NCBI GenBank assembly: GCA_016185305.1
Contig: JACPNV010000030.1
Coordinates: 1 to 34,955 of the forward strand
Origin: Actinomycetota bacterium
Lineage (GTDB): Bacteria; Actinomycetota; Acidimicrobiia; Acidimicrobiales; Acidimicrobilacustridaceae
DNA length: 34,955 nt
Direction of reading: 5' to 3'
Shown: positions 30,068 to 34,955 of the stretch, piece after piece
Numbering within the stretch: the first letter of the stretch is position 1
Layout of the letters: each line of letters starts with the position of its first letter
Program-made: the position numbers and the translations under genes
Notes under the pieces: model-generated
Told to the model about the DNA's origin: nothing
The model's input: only the letters and a program-made list of their open reading frames with translations
Databases searched by the model: none

Positions 30068-30867
30068 GCTCGCTCCAGCCACCGGCCGCGCAACGCGACG
30101 AGAACCACGAGCGAGATGGCGAGCAGGGCGAGGCTCATAGCCACAGCCGTGTCGGGACGGCGATCGAGCAGCCGGTAGATCGCCAGCGGCAGCGTCTCGG
30201 TCGTGCCTTCGATCCGGCCGGCGAAGGTGATCGTTGCGCCGAACTCGCCGAGCGCTCGCGCCCAGGACAGCACCGCGCCGGCCACGACGGATGGCACGAT
30301 CAGTGGCAGGCTCACCCGGCGGAACGTGTACCAGCGCCCGGCGCCGAGCGTGGCGGCCACGTCTTCGAAGCGGGAGTCCATCGATCGCAGCGCGGCTTCG
30401 ACGGTGATGACGAAGAACGGGAGCGCGACGAACGTCTCGGCGACGATCACGCCCGTGGTGGAGGACGGGAGCTGGACGCCGAACCAGTCGAACAGGTACC
30501 GGCCGGCGGCTCCGCCCGGGCTGAAGGCGGACACGAGCGCGACGCCGCCGACGACGGGGGGCAGCACGAGTGGCACCAGGACCAGCGCCCGTACCAATGC
30601 CTTGCCGGGAAAGGCGATGCGGGCGAGGGTCCAGGCGAGCGGGAACCCCAAGAGCACCGACAGGGCGGTCGCCGACAACGAGCAGACCAGTGACAGGCGA
30701 AGGGCGCTGAGCGCCTCCGGCGTGGTGAGGTCGGTCCACAAGCTCGACCACGCCGCCCTTTGGAGCAGCCCGAGCAGCGGAAGAGCGAAGAACACGACGG
30801 TCAGGGTGGCGGCGCCGACGACGGCGAGAGGTGGGCGCCGGGTCGTTCGCGCCACGACCTCGCTCAT
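30064..30867 (-). CDS. modB: Molybdate-type ABC transporter permease
   Basis: A 267-residue protein with about six membrane helices. The cytoplasmic EAA coupling loop is clear: DVAATLGAGRWYTFRRVSLP, followed by LIVPSVVAGAVLSWARALGE and FGATITFAG, a ModB-typical ending. It forms the membrane channel driven by ModC. The chosen ATG at 30867 begins MSEVVARTTRR; a GTG at 30897 in the same frame, nearer the regulator's stop, is a possible alternative and neither has a good ribosome-binding site. It lies directly between the TOBE regulator and modC, with no binding-protein gene between. Confidence 0.88.
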   Translation of the reverse strand: MSEVVARTTRRPPLAVVGAATLTVVFFALPLLGLLQRAAWSSLWTDLTTPEALSALRLSLVCSLSATALSVLLGFPLAWTLARIAFPGKALVRALVLVPLVLPPVVGGVALVSAFSPGGAAGRYLFDWFGVQLPSSTTGVIVAETFVALPFFVITVEAALRSMDSRFEDVAATLGAGRWYTFRRVSLPLIVPSVVAGAVLSWARALGEFGATITFAGRIEGTTETLPLAIYRLLDRRPDTAVAMSLALLAISLVVLVALRGRWLERA

Positions 30868-30907
30868 GCCGCTGACGCACGAGCGAGGAGCGGGCACGCC
30901 CGAACGC

Positions 30908-31300
30908 TCACGGGATCTCCACGATGACGTTGGTGGCCTTCACCGCGGCGACAGCCAGGTCACCGACCTTCAGCTCGAGCTCGTCAGCGGCTTCTCGGGT
31001 CATCAGCGACACGACCCGATGGGGAGGGGCGTGGATCTCGACCACGGCGGTGAGCTTGTCTCGCTGGACCCGGGTGACGATGCCTGCCAGCCGGTTGCGT
31101 GCCGACTGGCCGAACACCGAGCTGGGCTCGAACGCGTCGGCGCGCTCGGTGAGGTGCCGGGCGAGCTCTTTGCCGGCGATGCTGCGGTGCCCGCCGCGGG
31201 TGCGGGTGGACTTCAGCCGGCCTTCATCACACCATCGCCGGACGGTGTCGGCGTTGACCCCCAGCAGCTCGGCAACCTGGGCGGGCGTGTAGGTCGTCAT
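30908..31300 (-). CDS. MerR/excisionase-type HTH regulator with molybdate-binding TOBE (Mop) domain
   Basis: A 130-residue protein. The N-terminal winged helix MTTYTPAQVAELLGVNADTV, then RRWCDEGRLKSTRTRGGHRS, is the DNA-binding excisionase/MerR-type pattern. The C-terminal half (about 65-130), ARNRLAGIVTRVQRDKLTAV and then LMTREAADELELKVGDLAVAAV, is a TOBE/Mop domain that binds molybdate or tungstate oxyanions. It is expected to sense molybdate and control the transporter genes that follow, as HTH-Mop proteins do in actinobacteria. It is followed by modB 41 bases later and is the first gene of the operon. Confidence 0.9.
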   Translation of the reverse strand: MTTYTPAQVAELLGVNADTVRRWCDEGRLKSTRTRGGHRSIAGKELARHLTERADAFEPSSVFGQSARNRLAGIVTRVQRDKLTAVVEIHAPPHRVVSLMTREAADELELKVGDLAVAAVKATNVIVEIP

Positions 31301-31310
31301 GCGGGAAGCC

Positions 31311-31334
31311 TAGATCTAAACCCGGAACTACGGG
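31311..31334. promoter_or_regulatory. Candidate operator/promoter region of the molybdate operon
   Basis: The palindrome TAGATCTA (31311-31318) is followed by inverted CCCG/CGGG arms (31321-31324 and 31331-31334), 11 to 34 bases upstream of the HTH-Mop start. This AT-richer patch is the natural place for its promoter and operator. Confidence 0.25.
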
Positions 31335-31361
31335 ATTGGAGCCGCCCTATGCCGTGATCTC

Positions 31362-31388
31362 CGCGGAGTCGCGTACGAAATCTCCGCG
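31362..31388 (-). terminator. Candidate terminator hairpin after the LCP gene
   Basis: CGCGGAG (31362-31368) and CTCCGCG (31382-31388) form a 7-base stem with a 13-base loop, 33 bases past the LCP stop on the minus strand. There is no T-run, so the assignment is tentative. Confidence 0.3.
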
Positions 31389-31420
31389 TCTTTCGAGGTT
31401 TCGCTGCGGTCGCGCACCCC

Positions 31421-32671
31421 TCAGCAGCCGCGAGGTGCACCAGCCGCTTCGGGGCCGGCCGCGGGTGGGGCGGGCGTGCCCCCCGCCGCGGCCTCGACTC
31501 GCTCGCCCCGCAACAGCCGTTGCAGCGCGGCCAACGTGGCGGCGTTCGCGCGGGCGTCGGTGTACACGACCGACGCCGCCCCGGCCCAGCCGGCGGTCCC
31601 GGCGTAGGAGAACGTCTGGATGGTCGTGCTGGCGCTGCGCAGCATGTCGAGCCCGAGCGCCGACACGGCGCGGAAGTCCAACTCGGGATCGACGATGAGC
31701 GTTCGTTGCGCGACGCCGGTGATCGTGCCGATCATGCCCAGCCCGGCCGGCGACGCCAGCTTCTTCGCGGCCGCACGCACCAAGGCCTGCTGTCGCTTGA
31801 TGCGCCCGAAGTCGGTGGCGCTGCTGTCGACGCGCCACGACGCACCGTCGAAGACCTCCCAGCGCCGAGACCGAGCGAAGGCCAGCGCGGTGGCACCGTC
31901 CATGCGAACGCAGCTGGACGCCTTCACCTCGAAGCCGGTTTTGACGTCACGCGCGGGGCCGTCCACCCACAGGTCGACGCCGCCGACCGCATCGGTCAGT
32001 TCGCCGAAGGCCGAGAAGTTCACGGCGATCATGTGGTCGATCGGCAACCCCGTCATCCGCCCCACGGTCAGCGCCAACGCTCTCGGGCCCGAACGAACGT
32101 AGATCGTGTTGATGCGATCGTTGAGCTGCGGGATGTAGAGATCGCGCGGGATCGACAGGATGCCCACCTGCCCGTTCTTCGGGTACACCACCACGACCAT
32201 GATCGAGTCGGTCAAGCCGTCGCTCATCACCGCTCGATCGGGCGGGATGTTGAGGCGCCTCGCATCGTCCGCGCTGAGCCGCTGCGAGCCGGTCGAGAAG
32301 ATGAGGAAGGAGGTGCCCCGCTCGCCCGGTGGTGGGGGAGGTGGCGTGCTGGGCCCGTCGATCCCCTTGGTGACGTCGGGTGGCGGGGTGGTGGCGGCGA
32401 CGGTGATGTCGGGTGAGAACGTCTCGGGCGGGCCGACCCATCCCGGTGCGGACTCCGCGAACGTCGGGATCTCGTCGAGCCGGCGGTTGAGCCAGATCAC
32501 GAACCCGGCCGCGGCCAGCACGACGATCGTGGCGGCGATGCTGACCGAGCGGAGCACCTTCGATCGAAGGCTGCGCCGGGGCGTCAGATCGAAGGGCTTG
32601 TCGATCGGTTCGGCCGGCTTGCCACCGACGCTCGTCGAGGATGCGCGCCCGGGCTTCGGCTTCCTGCCCAT
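31421..32671 (-). CDS. LytR-CpsA-Psr (LCP) family cell-wall glycopolymer ligase
   Basis: The 416-residue protein has a cytoplasmic basic N-terminus, one membrane helix (about 43-62, SIAATIVVLAAAGFVIWL), a Pro-rich linker (STPPPPPPGE) and an extracytoplasmic LCP domain. Diagnostic pieces are LTDSIMVVVVYP, VGILSIPRDLYIP with the conserved Arg-Asp, HMIAVNFSAF, and FARSRRWEVFD. LCP enzymes transfer polyprenyl-linked glycans such as teichoic acid or arabinogalactan onto peptidoglycan or proteins. The C-terminal tail is Ala/Gly/Pro-rich and ends GAPRGC. The ATG at 32671 lies about ten bases after AGGA; the frame upstream overlaps the acyltransferase gene and is not needed. It follows that gene by 31 bases. 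Confidence 0.88.
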   Translation of the reverse strand: MGRKPKPGRASSTSVGGKPAEPIDKPFDLTPRRSLRSKVLRSVSIAATIVVLAAAGFVIWLNRRLDEIPTFAESAPGWVGPPETFSPDITVAATTPPPDVTKGIDGPSTPPPPPPGERGTSFLIFSTGSQRLSADDARRLNIPPDRAVMSDGLTDSIMVVVVYPKNGQVGILSIPRDLYIPQLNDRINTIYVRSGPRALALTVGRMTGLPIDHMIAVNFSAFGELTDAVGGVDLWVDGPARDVKTGFEVKASSCVRMDGATALAFARSRRWEVFDGASWRVDSSATDFGRIKRQQALVRAAAKKLASPAGLGMIGTITGVAQRTLIVDPELDFRAVSALGLDMLRSASTTIQTFSYAGTAGWAGAASVVYTDARANAATLAALQRLLRGERVEAAAGGTPAPPAAGPEAAGAPRGC

Positions 32672-32702
32672 CGGCTCGATCCTAGGTTTGCCTCGTGCAG
32701 GT

Positions 32703-34187
32703 TCAGGGGACCGCCATCGCCGGCGCCTGATGAGGGTTTCGGCTCGCGTCGACGGGTGGGCCGAACGGATCGTCGACGGGTGTGAGCGCACCAAGGCTCG
32801 ATGCCGCCATCAACTCGGCGAGCGCGCTGGGGATGCCGTCGACGATCGTCCATGGATCGGGGACGAGGTCGGGGTCGACGTGCAGGCCGAAGTCGAGCCG
32901 GTCGTTGTAGCTGAGCACCGTGAAGTTGAGGCCCATGCCTTCCAGGATCACCGAGCACGGGAACACGCCCGTGATCGACGCGCCGCACAGGTACAGCGGA
33001 ACCGGCGGGCCGGGAACGTTGGAGATGCACGTGTTGACTCGGCACGGCGAGCGCGAGATGAGCTGGCCGCGATAGATGGCATGGAACGCGGCGCCGAGGA
33101 CCAACGGTGCAGCGACCTCGCCGAGCGAGCTGATCGGGTGAGCGCTGAGCGCTTCGGTCATCTCCTTGGCGCTGTTCGCCGAGCGGTGGATCTCGTGCAG
33201 CCGATCGACCGGATCGTCGAGGTCGGTCGCGAGGAACGCGAACATCGTCGTGACTTGGTTGTCCATCGTCTGGTCGCCCTCGGCGCGCAACGACACCGGG
33301 ACACCGGTCACGAGCGAAGCGTCGGGCAGCGCGTCTCGCGCGAGGAGGTAGTTGCGCATGGCCGTCGAGCACAAGGCGAGGACGACGTCGTTGACCTTGA
33401 CGTCGTGCCTGGCCTTGACGGCGCGGACATCATCGAGTGCTACCGACGCGAACGCGAGCTCGCGGCGGGGTCCGATCGCTTCGTTGAACGGCGTCTTCGG
33501 CCCGCTGATCAACGCGCGGGACCGTTCGTCGCGGCGGAACCGGTCGACCATCGTGAGGCCCTTGGCCGCCAGTCCGGTGACGTAGCGAGCGGTATGGAGC
33601 GGGTGACGCACGTTGTTCCACACGCTCTCTGCTATGAGGCCGAGGTCGGACGCGTCGCCGGCGCGCGCTTCCTCCTCCGTAGGCGACGGCGTCAGGATGG
33701 TGCCGGGCGCGGGATTCGGCTCGAGGTCCATCAGCACGGTCGCGAGGCTGGCGGATGCGACGCCGTCGAGCAGGCAGTGGTGGTACTTCATGACGAGCGC
33801 GACGCGCCCGTGGGCCAGGCCCTCGACGTACCAGACCTCCCACAACGGCCGGCGGCGATCGAGTTGGGTGCTGAGCAACATGCCGGCGACCTCACCGACC
33901 TCTTTGCGCCCGCCCGGCGACGGGACGGCGATGCGCCGCACGTGGTTGTGCACGTCGAAGGACGGATCGTCCACCCACACCGGCCGATCGAAGCCGAGCG
34001 GGACGTGCTTCAGCCTCCACGTGAACTTGGGGGCGTAGCCGATGCGCTCCTCGACCGTCGTCACGAGCCGCTCGAAGGTGACCGGCTCGTCGCCCGGCTC
34101 GAGGATGGTGAGCCCGCCGACGTGCTGGTGCCACGATGGCATCTCCATAGACAAGAACACGGCATCGGTGCCGCCCAACCTCTTCAT
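32703..34187 (-). CDS. WS/DGAT-type bifunctional wax ester synthase/diacylglycerol acyltransferase
   Basis: The 494-residue protein carries the acyltransferase motif HHCLLDG (136-142) of the wax ester synthase/DGAT family in the N-terminal condensation-like domain. Other hallmarks are LDRRRPLWEVWYVEGL (109-124), VNDVVLALCSTAMRNYL and the C-terminal NTCISNVPGPPVPLYLCG. It joins acyl-CoA to fatty alcohols or diacylglycerol to make storage lipid, and the length is normal for actinobacterial members. The ATG at 34187 begins MKRLGGTDAVFL, the usual N-terminus. It is divergent from a TetR regulator across 127 bases that carry an inverted repeat, so repression by that regulator is plausible. Confidence 0.92.
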   Translation of the reverse strand: MKRLGGTDAVFLSMEMPSWHQHVGGLTILEPGDEPVTFERLVTTVEERIGYAPKFTWRLKHVPLGFDRPVWVDDPSFDVHNHVRRIAVPSPGGRKEVGEVAGMLLSTQLDRRRPLWEVWYVEGLAHGRVALVMKYHHCLLDGVASASLATVLMDLEPNPAPGTILTPSPTEEEARAGDASDLGLIAESVWNNVRHPLHTARYVTGLAAKGLTMVDRFRRDERSRALISGPKTPFNEAIGPRRELAFASVALDDVRAVKARHDVKVNDVVLALCSTAMRNYLLARDALPDASLVTGVPVSLRAEGDQTMDNQVTTMFAFLATDLDDPVDRLHEIHRSANSAKEMTEALSAHPISSLGEVAAPLVLGAAFHAIYRGQLISRSPCRVNTCISNVPGPPVPLYLCGASITGVFPCSVILEGMGLNFTVLSYNDRLDFGLHVDPDLVPDPWTIVDGIPSALAELMAASSLGALTPVDDPFGPPVDASRNPHQAPAMAVP

Positions 34188-34211
34188 CTCGGTCTCCCAC
34201 GCTTGGCTCGA

Positions 34212-34273
34212 CTATTGACTATAGCTGCAATACTAAGAGTAGTAGTAAACGAACGAGTACTATTCGTCAATAG
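34212..34273. promoter_or_regulatory. Divergent promoter/operator between the acyltransferase and TetR genes
   Basis: This AT-rich block contrasts with its GC-rich surroundings. CTATTGAC (34212-34219) and GTCAATAG (34266-34273) are perfect 8-base inverted arms around it. On the minus strand TTGACG (34271-34266) is a good -35 box for the acyltransferase, followed 17 bases later by a weak TACTAC. A TTGACT (34215-34220) faces the TetR gene. Binding of the TetR protein to one or both arms is likely but inferred. Confidence 0.45.
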
Positions 34274-34314
34274 GCACGTGGTGCCGATCAGGCGTTTCAG
34301 AACAGGGGGCCCGA

Positions 34315-34935
34315 GTGACCAGGAAGGCAGCAACGAACATGCCGGCCCGGCGCCGGCTGGATCATCAGCGGGTGCTCGAGGCGGCCGAGAAGCTCGTCGA
34401 CGAGCGCGGCTGGGATCAGTTGACCATGGCGGGCTTGGCCGGCACGCTCGGGGTGAAGGTGCCGTCGCTCTACAACCACGTCGAGAGCCTCGATGCACTG
34501 CGGGGCGAGCTGCAGGTGCGAGCGATGGAACAGCTCAGCGCCGAGCTGGCAGCGGCGGCGATGGGGCGAACAGGATCGGCCGGCGTGGCCGACCTGGCCG
34601 GCGTCCTCCGCTCGTTCGTCCAGCGGGCGCCGCAGCGTTACCAGGGCATCGTCCGTCACCCCGTCGACCGCAAGGCGTTGCTCGCCGCCAGCGCCGGTGC
34701 CAACGACGCGTTGCTCGCGGTGCTGCGTTCGTACGGTCTCGACGAGGCAACCGCGTTCGACAGCGTGCTCGCCATGTTTGCGTGCCTGCATGGGTTCATG
34801 GTGCTCGAGAGCTCGGGGTTCTTCGGTGAGATCAGCGACGCCGACAACGTGTTCCGGATGGTGGTGGCGGCGGCGGTGGGCATCGTCGGGGTCGATGCGG
34901 CGCCACCTTCTCACCGGGGCACGCGTTCGGCGTGA
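34315..34935 (+). CDS. TetR-family transcriptional regulator
   Basis: The 206-residue protein has a TetR DNA-binding domain: VLEAAEKLVDERGWDQLTMA, then LAGTLGVKVPSLYNHVESLD (about 19-60), with the recognition helix VPSLYNHV. The C-terminal ligand-binding helices (about 70-190) end GFFGEISDADNVFRMVVAAA and resemble the TetR_C_33 type. The GTG at 34315 has AGGGGG five bases upstream; an ATG at 34339 preceded by AGGAAGG is an alternative. It is divergent from the WS/DGAT gene, which suggests it controls storage-lipid synthesis in response to an acyl or hydrophobic ligand. The 20 bases after its stop to the window end show nothing. Confidence 0.9.
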   Translation: MTRKAATNMPARRRLDHQRVLEAAEKLVDERGWDQLTMAGLAGTLGVKVPSLYNHVESLDALRGELQVRAMEQLSAELAAAAMGRTGSAGVADLAGVLRSFVQRAPQRYQGIVRHPVDRKALLAASAGANDALLAVLRSYGLDEATAFDSVLAMFACLHGFMVLESSGFFGEISDADNVFRMVVAAAVGIVGVDAAPPSHRGTRSA

Positions 34936-34955
34936 GCCGGGGCCGCGTACGCTGC

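Noticed and set aside
31335..31420. Direct repeat ATCTCCGCG near 31357 and 31380 as a regulatory element
   Set aside because: The two copies overlap the inverted arms of the candidate terminator hairpin and are better explained by that structure.
32160..34829. Very long open frame of 889 codons on the plus strand
   Set aside because: It runs antisense to the LCP and WS/DGAT genes and through part of the TetR gene in another frame. The product is low-complexity and has no family motif.
1..34955. CRISPR array, prophage or insertion sequence
   Set aside because: No regularly spaced repeats, no transposase or integrase motif and no phage structural genes were seen on either strand.

Overview
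The window is GC-rich chromosomal DNA with densely packed genes, many joined by 4-base ATGA or GTGA overlaps. The gene families point to a high-GC actinobacterium, plausibly an acidimicrobial lineage. They include a WS/DGAT acyltransferase, an LCP cell-wall ligase, a Sap/GAP-family membrane protein, a TAT-exported protein, a VapBC module of the mycobacterial type and TetR regulators. This placement is inference from gene content, because no rRNA or marker gene is present. I saw no tRNA, rRNA, CRISPR array, prophage or insertion sequence.

Layout. 1-4036 (-): a very large secreted subtilisin-like (S8) protease that runs off the left edge. 4170-6569: a doubtful small ORF, a group A FAD aromatic hydroxylase (+) and a convergent GAP-family membrane protein (-). 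6816-11993 (+): a sugar-nucleotide and glycosyl-transfer locus, made of a UDP-sugar dehydrogenase, GT2, NAD-epimerase, polytopic membrane protein and second GT2. 11988-17722 (-): a seven-gene operon of acyl-CoA-dehydrogenase-like protein, DoxX-like protein, 4-TM protein, cytoplasmic PhnD-like binding protein, radical SAM enzyme, epimerase with a zinc-ribbon-like insertion, and DUF2064 transferase. 17878-19263 (-): a polytopic glycosyltransferase-like membrane protein. 19324-20021 (-): a VapBC toxin-antitoxin pair with an inverted-repeat operator over the vapB start. 20220-21582 (+): a three-gene operon of ArsM-like methyltransferase, TusA-like and DsrE-like proteins, ending in a strong hairpin.

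21656-27938 (-): the most unusual locus, six tightly coupled genes. In transcription order they are a TAT-signal protein ending in Cys, an HPr-kinase-like/PqqD-like fusion, a sulfotransferase-like protein, a JmjC/cupin-4 oxygenase, a membrane-anchored secreted protein and a MOSC protein. A secreted protein is transcribed divergently (28097-28996 +). The mix of a peptide-recognition domain with kinase, sulfotransferase and oxygenase folds beside an exported protein suggests a protein- or peptide-modification system that I cannot match to a described pathway.

29012-31300 (-): a molybdate-type ABC transporter (TOBE regulator, ModB, ModC) with no ModA in place. 31421-34187 (-): LCP protein and WS/DGAT acyltransferase. 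34315-34935 (+): a TetR regulator divergent from the acyltransferase across an AT-rich operator-like gap.

Functions rest on motifs read by eye; no database search was run. Starts were chosen by ribosome-binding sites, motif position and overlaps with neighbours.
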